Source of the DNA: Candidatus Brevundimonas phytovorans
GTDB lineage: Bacteria; Pseudomonadota; Alphaproteobacteria; Caulobacterales; Caulobacteraceae
DNA length: 64,000 bases
Assembly (NCBI GenBank): GCA_029203145.1
Contig: CP119309.1
Coordinates: 645,001-709,000, forward strand
Direction: 5' to 3'
A program made the translations under genes and the position numbers. Under the pieces are notes generated by a model. The model saw nothing but the letters and a program-made list of their open reading frames with translations. It was not told the DNA's origin and ran no database searches. Position 1 is the stretch's first letter. Every line of letters begins with the position of its first letter. This document shows positions 11,077 to 19,315 of the stretch, piece by piece.

Positions 11077-14000
11077 TCCGCGCGTCGAACAAGCTGCTGA
11101 CCGCCCTGCTGATGGGCGGATCAGCCATCGCCCTCGCCACCGGGGTTCAGGCCCAGGAGGCCGCCGCTGACGACCGTTCGGTCTATTGCGGCCGCGACAC
11201 CGACCGCCGCTGCGGTCCTGTGGCGGACGATGCGGCGGTCGAACGCCGCAGCGTCGGGAACAACCTGGAAGCCGCTGATCGCGGGGCGGCGCGTCCGTTC
11301 CGCGTCAGTGTGGACGGGGCAGGGGAGGATGCTGATGATCTCCGCGCCGACCGGCAGCGTCGTCAGGATCTGGCTCTGGCCGGCGCCGACGTGCGAATCC
11401 AGGCCACGGCCTTCGACGTGCGCCCGGTGCTCAGCATCGTCGCTGACCAGCCGGTGATCCGCGCTGGCGAAACCGTCCGCTTCTTCACCCTCAGCAACTA
11501 TGCCGCCTATGTCGCGCGCGCCGAGGTGCGGATCTTCCGCGATGATCAGAGCACTGAGGAAGCGCCCCTGACCGTCATCCCGGCGCGGCTTGGTCAGCCG
11601 GTCTTGTGGACGACCGACCGCGATCAGCCAGGCGAGCATCGCTATCGCTATGTGCTGCGCGTCTATGACGCCGACGGCCGCTACGACCAGACCTCGGCGA
11701 CGATGCTGGCCGTGACCCATGCGATCAATGTGACCAAGCCGGACATCCTGGCCGGGCCGTCGTTCGAGAATATGCGCGTCATCGACGCCATCTCGGTCAA
11801 GGGCGCCGCCGTCACTATCAGCGGCGAGGTCGAGGACCCCGCCACCCGCGTGACCGCCTTCGGAACCACGGTTCCGGTGGATCGCACGGGCCGCTTCATG
11901 GTCCAGCAGATCGTGCCCGCCGACACCGCCGCCGTGGCGGTGCAGGTGGCGCGTCCCGGTCAGGCGCCGGTCGATCTGGTGCGCGAGATCGTGTTGCCGC
12001 GCACCGACCGCTTCTTTGTCGGCATCGCCGACATCACGGCGGGCAGCCGCAGCTTCGACGCCGCCAAGCATGAACTACTGGGCGATGCGGGCGATCACCG
12101 CAACGACTTCGTCGATGGTCGTCTGGCCTTCTACTTCAAGGGCGTGGTGAAGGATGACTGGCGTCTGACGGCCTCGGCCGACACCGGCGAGCAGCCGCTG
12201 AAGAGCCTGTTCGACGGCTTCCTGGAAAAGGACCCGCGCTCGCTGCTGCGCCGCATCGACCCGGAGATGCACTATCCGGTCTATGGCGACGACTCGGTCA
12301 CGGTCGAGGACGCCCCGACCTATGGCCGCTTCTATCTGCGCGCCGAGAACGAGAACACCGACGCCCTGTGGGGCGTGTTCCAGAGTCGTCTGGGCGGCAA
12401 TGAGCTGATCCGTCACCAGCGGACCCTCTATGGCGCCAATCTGGACTGGCGTAGCGACGCTGTGACCGCGACCGGCGAACGCCGCACCGAGGTCAATGGC
12501 TTCGCCGCCGACCCCGGCACCATCGCCAGCCGCGAGGACTTCGCCTCGACCGGGGGCTCGGTCTACTTCTTCCGCAACCGCGACATTGCGCCGGGTTCGG
12601 AGCGGGTCTTCCTGGAAGTCCGCGACAAGGATTCCGGCCTGGTGCTGGAACGACAGGAACTGATCGCCGCCCGCGACTATGAAGTGAACTATCTTCAGGG
12701 GCGGGTCGTCATGCGCAACCCGCCGCCGATGACCGCCGACGCCAACAGCTTCGTGTCCCAGTCGTCGCTGGCCGGAAACCCGGTCTGGGTCGTGGCCACC
12801 TACGAGTATTCGCCGGGCCTGACACGGCCGGAGGCCTTCACCACGGGCGGGCGGGCGCAGCACTGGCTGACCGACCGTCTGCGCGTCGCCGGCAGCGCCT
12901 ATCATCAGGGCGAGGACCAGGCCTCGCAGGATCTGTTCGGCGCCGACGTCCTGTATCAGCACGCGCCCAACAGCTTCGTGAAGCTGGAGTTCGCCCAGGC
13001 GGACGGGCCGGGCGACGGCGCCTATCTGTCGTCCACCGGCGGCTATGACTTCACCAAGGTTCAGACCGAGGCCGACAAGGCCAACGCCGTCAGCCTGACC
13101 TTCGCCGGTCAGCTGGACGAACTGGGACTGGAGCGCGACGGCCGCTTCGGCGGCTACTGGAAGACGCGCGAGGCCGGCTTCTCCGCCCCCGGCGAGCTGA
13201 CCTTCGGCGAGACCCTGGATCAGTACGGCGGCGTCTTCGACATGGCGCTCAGCGACACGGTCCGTCTTCAGGCCAAGGGCGACGTCACCGACGGTCGCCT
13301 GACCGAGCGTCATGCGGTCGAGGTCGGCCTGCGTCGCGAGACGGCGGCGGGCTGGTTCGGTTCGGTCGGGGTCCGCTCGGACAAGCAGCAGGGTCAGCGC
13401 ACGCCCTACAGCCCCCTCTATGTCCCGCCGCCCAGCGAGGGCACGCGGACCGACGCGGCGGTGTCGGTCGGCTATCGCCACACGCCAAGCCCTGAGACCC
13501 CCAACGTCGAGCAGCGCGACGCCCCCTGGGCCGTCTGGACCTTCGCACAGGCGACGCTGGACCACGACGGCGGGCGTCAGTCGAACGACCGTTTCGGCCT
13601 CGGCGGCGAATATCAGGTCCACGACCGGCTCAGGTTCAAGGGCGAGGTCTCGGACGGCGACATGGGCTTCGGCGCAGACGTGCGGGCGGACTTCGCCATG
13701 ACGGATCGCGGCAGCCTCTATCTGGGCTACGCCCTGGCCGGCGAGAACCCCGACGCCATGACCGGCGGTCGTCTGGGCCGCCTGACCGGCGGCGCGCGTC
13801 AGCAGATAGGCGAGAAGACCAGCGTCTTCGCCGAGCAACGCTATGACCACGGCGACGGCCCCACCGGCTGGACCCAGGCCTACGGCGTCGACTTCAGCCC
13901 CATCGAGGCCTGGACCTTCGGCGCGCGCTACGAGACCGGCTCTCTGGCCGACGCTCTGGGCCAGGAGATCGACCGCATGGCCATCGGCGCCACCGCCGAC

Positions 14001-14714
14001 TACGGCAGCGACCGCCTGCGCTGGGCCTCGGCCCTGGAATACCGCAAGGACGAGGGCGACACGGTCGGCGAGCGCACCACGGTCGCCACCCGCAATCAGG
14101 TGACGCTGAAGGCCACGCCGTCGCTACGCCTGTTCGCCAAGGCCAACATCTCCCTGTCCAACTCGGATCAGGCGATGGCGATGAACGCCGACTACTACGA
14201 GCTGGCGCTGGCCGGGGCCTATCGTCCGGTCGACAACGACCGGCTCAACCTGCTGACCAAGTACACCTATCTGGCCGACCTGCCGTCGCCGGCCCAGGTG
14301 GACGCCCTGGGGCAGTCGCTGGACTATGCCCAGCGCAGCCACATCGCCGCCGTTGACGGGACCTATCAGGTCACGCCGCGTCTGGCGGTCGGGGCCAAGG
14401 TGGCCTGGCGTCTGGGCGAGCTGCGCGCCTCTCGCGACGAGAGCGCGCCCTGGTTCGACAGCGAGGCGGTCTTCTGGGCCGTGCGCGCCGACTATCAGAT
14501 CGTCCGCCGCTGGGACGTCCTGGTCGAGGTGCGCGAGCTGTCGATCAAGGAGGCGCAGGACAGCCGTCTGGGGGCTCTGGTCGGCGTCTATCGCCACTTC
14601 GGCGACCACGTGAAGCTGGGCGTCGGCTACAACTTCACCGACTTCTCGGACGACCTGGGCGACCTCAGCTACGACGAGCGCGGCTGGTTCGTGAACCTGA
14701 TCGGCAAGTTCTGA
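11073..14714 (+). CDS. large outer-membrane beta-barrel protein coupled to the DUF11/SdrD gene
   Basis: A 1213-residue protein with a clear signal peptide, cleaved after about residue 27 (AxGVQAQ). An Ig-like segment (about residues 105-215) and a second beta-sandwich follow. From about residue 300 there is a long region of alternating aromatic and polar strands ending in Phe ('...NLIGKF'), the C-terminal signature of outer-membrane barrels recognised by BamA. No TonB box or plug domain is evident. Translation starts at ATG 11073 within the ATGA overlap with the giant surface-protein gene, so the two are almost certainly co-translated. The obvious inference is that it exports, displays or anchors that protein, but no sequence motif proves this. 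Similar pairs of DUF11-rich proteins and large barrels occur in proteobacteria; I do not know an assigned function. Confidence 0.8.
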   Translation: MIRASNKLLTALLMGGSAIALATGVQAQEAAADDRSVYCGRDTDRRCGPVADDAAVERRSVGNNLEAADRGAARPFRVSVDGAGEDADDLRADRQRRQDLALAGADVRIQATAFDVRPVLSIVADQPVIRAGETVRFFTLSNYAAYVARAEVRIFRDDQSTEEAPLTVIPARLGQPVLWTTDRDQPGEHRYRYVLRVYDADGRYDQTSATMLAVTHAINVTKPDILAGPSFENMRVIDAISVKGAAVTISGEVEDPATRVTAFGTTVPVDRTGRFMVQQIVPADTAAVAVQVARPGQAPVDLVREIVLPRTDRFFVGIADITAGSRSFDAAKHELLGDAGDHRNDFVDGRLAFYFKGVVKDDWRLTASADTGEQPLKSLFDGFLEKDPRSLLRRIDPEMHYPVYGDDSVTVEDAPTYGRFYLRAENENTDALWGVFQSRLGGNELIRHQRTLYGANLDWRSDAVTATGERRTEVNGFAADPGTIASREDFASTGGSVYFFRNRDIAPGSERVFLEVRDKDSGLVLERQELIAARDYEVNYLQGRVVMRNPPPMTADANSFVSQSSLAGNPVWVVATYEYSPGLTRPEAFTTGGRAQHWLTDRLRVAGSAYHQGEDQASQDLFGADVLYQHAPNSFVKLEFAQADGPGDGAYLSSTGGYDFTKVQTEADKANAVSLTFAGQLDELGLERDGRFGGYWKTREAGFSAPGELTFGETLDQYGGVFDMALSDTVRLQAKGDVTDGRLTERHAVEVGLRRETAAGWFGSVGVRSDKQQGQRTPYSPLYVPPPSEGTRTDAAVSVGYRHTPSPETPNVEQRDAPWAVWTFAQATLDHDGGRQSNDRFGLGGEYQVHDRLRFKGEVSDGDMGFGADVRADFAMTDRGSLYLGYALAGENPDAMTGGRLGRLTGGARQQIGEKTSVFAEQRYDHGDGPTGWTQAYGVDFSPIEAWTFGARYETGSLADALGQEIDRMAIGATADYGSDRLRWASALEYRKDEGDTVGERTTVATRNQVTLKATPSLRLFAKANISLSNSDQAMAMNADYYELALAGAYRPVDNDRLNLLTKYTYLADLPSPAQVDALGQSLDYAQRSHIAAVDGTYQVTPRLAVGAKVAWRLGELRASRDESAPWFDSEAVFWAVRADYQIVRRWDVLVEVRELSIKEAQDSRLGALVGVYRHFGDHVKLGVGYNFTDFSDDLGDLSYDERGWFVNLIGKF

Positions 14715-14756
14715 TCGCGAGGTTGAAGCTAGACCGCGTCGGCGAAAGGGCCACCG

Positions 14757-15617
14757 TCAAAGACAGCAGCGGAACCCGATGTGGGAGGCGGTGGTGTCGG
14801 TGGCCTGGGGCAGCCGGGCAGGAGGGCGATAGCGGCTGCAGTAGTCTGCTGTGCAGAGATGGGAGCCGCCCTTCAGCACCTTGAAGACGTTGGCGGACGG
14901 TCGGGCCGACACCCCGCAGCAGCGCTTGGGCGGCGAGCCGGTGTGATGGGGCTGATAGGCGTCGAGGGTCCATTCCCAGACGTTGCCGATCATGTCGGAC
15001 AGGCCCCAGGCGTTCGGCGGATAATGGCCGACGGGCGAGGTGCGCTCATAGCCGTCGCCGAGACTGTTGCGGTGGGGAAAGGCGCCCTGCCACAGGTTGG
15101 CCATGTGCCGACCCTCGGGTTCAAGGACGTCGCCCCAGGCGTATTCGGTCGTGGACCCGGCGCGGGCGGCGTACTCCCACTGCGCCTCGCTGGGCAGGGT
15201 CTTTCTCGCCCAGCGCGCATAGGCCAGGGCGTCGGCGAAACCGACATGCACGACAGGATGATCGTCCAGCCCCTCGATTGAGGAGCCGGGCCCCAGCGGA
15301 TGCCGCCAGTCGGCGCCGGGCACGATGCGCCACCATTGCCCCGCATCGTTGAGCGGCACAGGACCGGGCGGCGGCGTGAAAACCAGGGAGGATGGCGCCA
15401 GCATGTGCGCCGGGACACCGGGATAGTCCGCCGGATTGACCGGAGTCTCGGCCAGCGTTCGATGCCCGGTGTCGGCGATGAAGGCGGCAAAGCGGGCGTT
15501 GGTCACAGGCACGGCGTCGATGGCGAAGGCCTCGACTTGGCGGCGGTGGGCCGGGCGTTCTTCGACGTAGTGATGGTCCGAACCCATGACGAAGTGGCCC
15601 GCAGGCAGGGCGGTCAT
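14757..15617 (-). CDS. formylglycine-generating enzyme (sulfatase-modifying factor)
   Basis: A 286-residue FGE-sulfatase-family protein that oxidises the active-site cysteine of a sulfatase to formylglycine. It begins 'LPAGHFVMGSD', the usual opening of the domain, and carries 'SEAQWEYAARAG', 'GNVWEWT' and the C-terminal 'GFRC'. The two catalytic/copper-binding cysteines are present as Cys255 and Cys260 in 'GGSHLC...YCSRYR', which separates true FGEs from cysteine-free relatives. I chose ATG 15617 because AAGGA lies about 10 bases upstream and the longer frame would run into the preceding sulfatase gene. It is the last gene of a porin-sulfatase-FGE operon, 31 bases after the sulfatase stop, so its client is very likely that sulfatase. 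Confidence 0.9.
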   Translation of the reverse strand: MTALPAGHFVMGSDHHYVEERPAHRRQVEAFAIDAVPVTNARFAAFIADTGHRTLAETPVNPADYPGVPAHMLAPSSLVFTPPPGPVPLNDAGQWWRIVPGADWRHPLGPGSSIEGLDDHPVVHVGFADALAYARWARKTLPSEAQWEYAARAGSTTEYAWGDVLEPEGRHMANLWQGAFPHRNSLGDGYERTSPVGHYPPNAWGLSDMIGNVWEWTLDAYQPHHTGSPPKRCCGVSARPSANVFKVLKGGSHLCTADYCSRYRPPARLPQATDTTASHIGFRCCL

Positions 15618-15648
15618 CGTCACGGGATCCTTGGACCGGCTCAATGGG

Positions 15649-17400
15649 CTACTCTTTGGTGCGGAAATCGATCTGGTGGTCGGGGAAGTGGACGCTGGTG
15701 TTGCCATAGGCGTTCTTGCCGGCGATCTCTGGCGTCCAGAGGATGTTGTTGTCCCGCTGGCAACCTTCCCACGCCGCCTTCATCGTAGCCAGTTGCTGGG
15801 GCTCGGCCTGGCTCAGATCGGTCGCTTCGGTTGGGTCGCGGCGGGTGTTGTAAAGCTCCCAATCGCCGCTGCCCCAGGGCGCATTGCTGTAGGTCAGCTT
15901 GAAATCGCCGATGCGAACGGCGACGCGACCGAACAACTCCAGACACTGGGTGGCGTCATCGGGGTGAACCTGGTCCGTCTGGCCCATCAGGAAGGGCACC
16001 GCCGAGCGCCCCTGCAGCGGTGGAACAGCGGCGCCGTCTTCCGCAGGATGCCGCGTCTGGGCCAGTTGCAGGAAGGTGGGCGCCCAGTCCTTCACCCCGA
16101 CATAGGCGTCGCTGAGGCTGCGCCGAACGCCGGGACCCGCGACGAAGGCCGGGGTGCGGGTGCCGCCCTCATAGGTGAAGGCCTTGAACAGGCGGAAGGG
16201 CGCCGAGCTGACGCGCGCCCAGTTGGGGCCGTAGCCGATGAAGGAGTTGCGCCGCCCCATGTTGTCGAGGCTGTTGTCGAAGGTCGCCTGGATCCACTCG
16301 CGGTTCTTTTCGCTGATGTCCTCGGCGTCGCTGCCTTCTGCGCCATTGTCGGAGAAGAAGACGAAGACGGTGTTGTCGTATTCGCCGGTGCGCTTCAGCT
16401 CCGCGACCAGTCGTCCGACATTGTCGTCCATGTTGGCGATCATGGCGGCGTAGACCTCCATGCGCCGGGCCTCCTTGGCCTTGTCTTCGGCCGACAGCGC
16501 GTTCCACGCGGGCCAGACGCCGGGGGCCGGGGCGGGCGTGACGTCCTGGGCGATGACGCCCCTGGCCTTCATGCGCTCGATCCGCTGATCGAGGATCACG
16601 TCATAGCCCACGTCGTAGACCCCGCGATAACGGTCCAGATAGGCGTCGGGCGCCTGAAGAGGCCAGTGCGGGGCGGTATAGGCGATGTAGGCGAAGAAGG
16701 GCTTGTCGTCCTTGACGCTGTCGATGTTCTGCAGAATCCGGTCGGTATAGTAGTCTGTCGAGAAGAAGTTCGCGGGCAGGTCGACCAGTGCGCCGTCGTC
16801 GCGATAGCTGGCCTTGGGCGCGGCGAAGATGGTGCCGCCCTGGGTGAAGTGGTCGGCGCCGCCGTTCAGCAGGACGAAGGAATGATCGAAGCCGCGGGCC
16901 TGAGGGCTCTGACCTTCCTCCTTGCCCAGGTGCCACTTGCCCACCATGAAGGTGTGGTAGCCGGCGTCTTGCAACAGGCGCGGGAAGGGCACGACCCGAT
17001 CATTGAGCGCGCCTTCATAGCCGGGCACGCCGACCTGTTCGGGGGCGATGACCTCGGCCATCGTGCCCAGCCCCGCGATGTGGTTATCGACGCCGCTCAT
17101 CAGCATGGCGCGCGTCGGAGAACAGGCCGGCGAGGCGTGGAAATTGGTCAGTTGCACGCCGCTGGCCACCAGGGCGTCCAGATTGGGCGTGGCGATCTCG
17201 CTGCCGAAGGCGCTGAGGTCGGAAAAGCCCATGTCGTCGGCGACGATCAGCACGATATTGGGCCGGGCGTCGCGCTGGGGCGTGGGCGCCGTCAGCGGGG
17301 CCGGCGCGGAGGGGGTCTGCGCCTGAAGCGCGACCGGCGAGAGGCTGAGGAGAGAGACGCCGCCCAGAAGGGCGGGCAGCAGGCGTTTCGCGATCTTCAT
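15649..17400 (-). CDS. arylsulfatase (type I, formylglycine-dependent), exported
   Basis: A 583-residue sulfatase with a signal peptide (residues 1-28, ending ALQAQ). It has the metal-binding pair 'ADDMGFSD' (Asp55, Asp56) and the modification motif C-S-P-T-R starting at Cys93, which is converted to formylglycine. 'GKWHLG' (about residue 155) and 'FFSDNG' (about residue 350) supply further active-site residues. It hydrolyses sulfate esters of an unknown organic substrate in the periplasm. It lies 28 bases after the alginate-export-type porin and just before the formylglycine-generating enzyme, so substrate entry, hydrolysis and enzyme maturation are encoded together. Size and motifs fit the AslA/AtsA group; whether the substrate is an aryl sulfate or a sulfated sugar cannot be told. 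Confidence 0.93.
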   Translation of the reverse strand: MKIAKRLLPALLGGVSLLSLSPVALQAQTPSAPAPLTAPTPQRDARPNIVLIVADDMGFSDLSAFGSEIATPNLDALVASGVQLTNFHASPACSPTRAMLMSGVDNHIAGLGTMAEVIAPEQVGVPGYEGALNDRVVPFPRLLQDAGYHTFMVGKWHLGKEEGQSPQARGFDHSFVLLNGGADHFTQGGTIFAAPKASYRDDGALVDLPANFFSTDYYTDRILQNIDSVKDDKPFFAYIAYTAPHWPLQAPDAYLDRYRGVYDVGYDVILDQRIERMKARGVIAQDVTPAPAPGVWPAWNALSAEDKAKEARRMEVYAAMIANMDDNVGRLVAELKRTGEYDNTVFVFFSDNGAEGSDAEDISEKNREWIQATFDNSLDNMGRRNSFIGYGPNWARVSSAPFRLFKAFTYEGGTRTPAFVAGPGVRRSLSDAYVGVKDWAPTFLQLAQTRHPAEDGAAVPPLQGRSAVPFLMGQTDQVHPDDATQCLELFGRVAVRIGDFKLTYSNAPWGSGDWELYNTRRDPTEATDLSQAEPQQLATMKAAWEGCQRDNNILWTPEIAGKNAYGNTSVHFPDHQIDFRTKE

Positions 17401-17428
17401 GGCGGGGTCCGTGTTCTTTCTATGGGGC

Positions 17429-18904
17429 TCAGAACATGAAAGTCAGATCGACGAGCGAGTAGAAAACGTCGCGGCCGCCCGCGCGTTTCATTCCGTCGGA
17501 CACGTCGAAGTAGGCGGCTTCCACACTCAGGAAGAGGTTGGGATTGATGGTCCACTGCACCGTGACGTCGGGCTGCATGCCGATGTAGCCGATCGAGGGA
17601 TCGGCGGTGCCGGGCAGGGGCGCGAAGCCGCGGCCATAGACGGCGTCGTCGCGGTCCTGCTTCCAGTACCAGCGGTTATAGGCCGACAGGCGTACGGCTT
17701 TGGACAGGTTGAGGGCCAGGGTCGGTCCGGCCTCGACCAGATTGCTGCCGGCCAGATAACCGCTGGCGGCGTAGTACTGCTGGCCTGTGTAGAGGGGCGT
17801 GAAGGTCTGGATCTTGCCGCCGTCGCGACCGCCGCTGACGGCGTCGAAGCGGGCGCCGATGCGGGGCTTCAGCGGCGAGGACTGGATGACGTAGCCGGCG
17901 TCGGCATAGACGGCCCAGGCCTCCACATCCTGCCCGGCGAAGGAGCCGCCCTGGCGGACCACGGTGGTGTCCAGCTGGATCGGTCCGGCCTTGCCCCACA
18001 GGCGGGCGCCCAAGCCGTGGCGTTCATCCTCGCCGACCAGCCCGGCCATGGCCAGATTGCGCGACTTGAAGCCGATGTAGAAGGGATCGAGGTTCAGGGC
18101 CACGGCGTCGTTGGCCATGTGGGGCAGGGCGAAGCTGCCGTAAACGCCCCAGATCTTGCGGCCCGGATTGGCGCTGTCGCCGAAGACCTCCTCGGTGTTG
18201 GCCACGTTCTCGACCGCCAGGACGTCGATGCGCGCCGACGGGGATCGATACTGTGCCGTCACGCCTTCGAAGGTCAGCGGAATATTGGCGAAGGGCTGGG
18301 TCGACAGGATCAGTCCATTGCCCAGCCAGATTTCCTGACGCCCGCCGCGCAGGCTGACGCTGCCGTCGCCCAAGGGGGCGCTGACCTCGACGAAGGCCTG
18401 TTGCAGGGCCAGGTCGTTGCGTTGCCGCGGGGGCTGGGGGCCGATGTCGCGGCCGTTGATCTGACCGCTGGCCAGTTCGCCATAGACCCTGACGTGCGAA
18501 CCGAGATGCAGGTCTGCGCCGTAGATGTGACGGAAGCCCATGAACAACTGATCGCTGTAGTTCTGGCCGATCAGGGATTCATGACTGTAGCTGTTGAACT
18601 GGACGCGCTCCATGCCGCTCAGCGACAGGTTGACGTCGCCGTTGGCGTTCAGCGGCATGTATTTCAGCGCTGCCAGCCCTTTCGTGGAGACTTCGGCCGG
18701 GGCTTGCGGCGCTGCGGTGTCGTTGAAGCGCAGCAGATAATAGGGACCGACGCGCGGACCGAGGCCCGCTTGCGGGGGCAGGACGGCTGGCATGGGCGAG
18801 GGAGCCGCCGGGGGAGCTCCATCTTGCGCCAGGGCGGACGAAAGAGAGAGCGCGGACAGCGCCAGCGCCAAGGCGCAACTGTAGCGGTGCGACGAATATT
18901 CCAT
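17429..18904 (-). CDS. alginate-export-family outer-membrane porin
   Basis: A 491-residue protein with a signal peptide ending 'SSALAQ' at about residue 24, then a predicted beta-barrel. The family is recognised from the N-terminal 'RFNDTAAPQ..' strand, 'LGSHVRVYGELASGQ', 'LQQAFVEV', 'LRGGRQEIWLGNGLI' and the conserved 'NRWYWKQDRDDAVYG' near the C-terminus. The last residue is Phe. I chose ATG 18904 because a good GGGAGAGGA precedes it; the frame is open further upstream but contains no signal peptide there. It is first in an operon with the sulfatase and its maturase, so it probably admits the sulfated substrate. The family name comes from AlgE-like proteins, and alginate itself is not implied. 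Confidence 0.85.
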   Translation of the reverse strand: MEYSSHRYSCALALALSALSLSSALAQDGAPPAAPSPMPAVLPPQAGLGPRVGPYYLLRFNDTAAPQAPAEVSTKGLAALKYMPLNANGDVNLSLSGMERVQFNSYSHESLIGQNYSDQLFMGFRHIYGADLHLGSHVRVYGELASGQINGRDIGPQPPRQRNDLALQQAFVEVSAPLGDGSVSLRGGRQEIWLGNGLILSTQPFANIPLTFEGVTAQYRSPSARIDVLAVENVANTEEVFGDSANPGRKIWGVYGSFALPHMANDAVALNLDPFYIGFKSRNLAMAGLVGEDERHGLGARLWGKAGPIQLDTTVVRQGGSFAGQDVEAWAVYADAGYVIQSSPLKPRIGARFDAVSGGRDGGKIQTFTPLYTGQQYYAASGYLAGSNLVEAGPTLALNLSKAVRLSAYNRWYWKQDRDDAVYGRGFAPLPGTADPSIGYIGMQPDVTVQWTINPNLFLSVEAAYFDVSDGMKRAGGRDVFYSLVDLTFMF

Positions 18905-19252
18905 GGGGTCCTCTCCCGATTTTTTCTTTTCACTCTTTTGGAGCGAGGAGGGGTTGGCCAATAATTCTTCGGCATGAGGCGATAGCGAAACCACGATCTT
19001 GCCGATGACGAGCGGGCCCGTCTTACGGAACGAACCCTTCCCAGACCGCGTTCGCGAGCAGTGAGGTGAGACGGCGCGCCCCGCCGTCGATCGCAAAGAA
19101 AACGGCATCGCCACATGGCGCGTCATGCCGTTTCGGCATCAGGTTTTCGAGAAATGCTATTGGGAAAACCACCCCGTCCTGACGACCTTGGTCACGCGGC
19201 GCACGTTTCATCGCGTCGAGCAGAGCCAAGGCGCAGTGAAAGGAGCGACTTC
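18905..19252. promoter_or_regulatory. divergent intergenic region between the sulfatase operon and the LysR-cat operon
   Basis: About 350 bases hold no protein gene that I can support, although weak frames run through them. The region must contain promoters for the leftward porin-sulfatase-FGE operon and the rightward LysR-cat-pca operon. A LysR-type dyad lies at 19125-19139. A near copy of its right half with flank, ttcggcat(g/c)agg, occurs at 18968-18979 and again at 19132-19143 (11 of 12 identical). The first copy is about 65 bases before the porin start, so the regulator may act on both sides (inference). Confidence 0.55.
19125..19139. promoter_or_regulatory. candidate LysR-type operator (dyad with T-N11-A)
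   Basis: A perfect 6-3-6 inverted repeat, atgccg-ttt-cggcat. It fits the LysR-family T-N11-A rule exactly (T19126, A19138) and lies about 170 bases upstream of a LysR-family gene. Binding by that regulator is inferred from family behaviour and position only. Confidence 0.5.
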
Positions 19253-19315
19253 ATGAACCGTCATGTCGTTGATCTCGCGTCCTGTGGCGCGTCGGGGCGG
19301 GGGGCTCATGCATGA
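19253..19315 (+). CDS. short leader ORF overlapping the LysR gene start
   Basis: A 20-codon frame starts at ATG 19253 and ends at TGA 19313-19315, overlapping the LysR ATG at 19312 in an ATGA junction. It has the strongest ribosome-binding site in the area (aaaggag, 19239-19245) at good spacing. The LysR start itself is preceded only by a G-run inside this frame. The peptide (beginning MNRHVVDLAS) has no recognisable domain. Its likely role is to deliver ribosomes to the regulator gene by translational coupling. It could also be a chance frame. Confidence 0.4.
   Translation: MNRHVVDLASCGASGRGAHA

Noticed and set aside
12075..13850. A 591-codon minus-strand frame under the outer-membrane barrel gene
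   Set aside because: Antisense shadow of a GC-rich gene; no domain, no ribosome-binding site, biased composition.
15586..17439. A 617-codon plus-strand frame over the sulfatase
   Set aside because: The minus-strand frame has the intact sulfatase motifs and signal peptide; the plus-strand frame has none.
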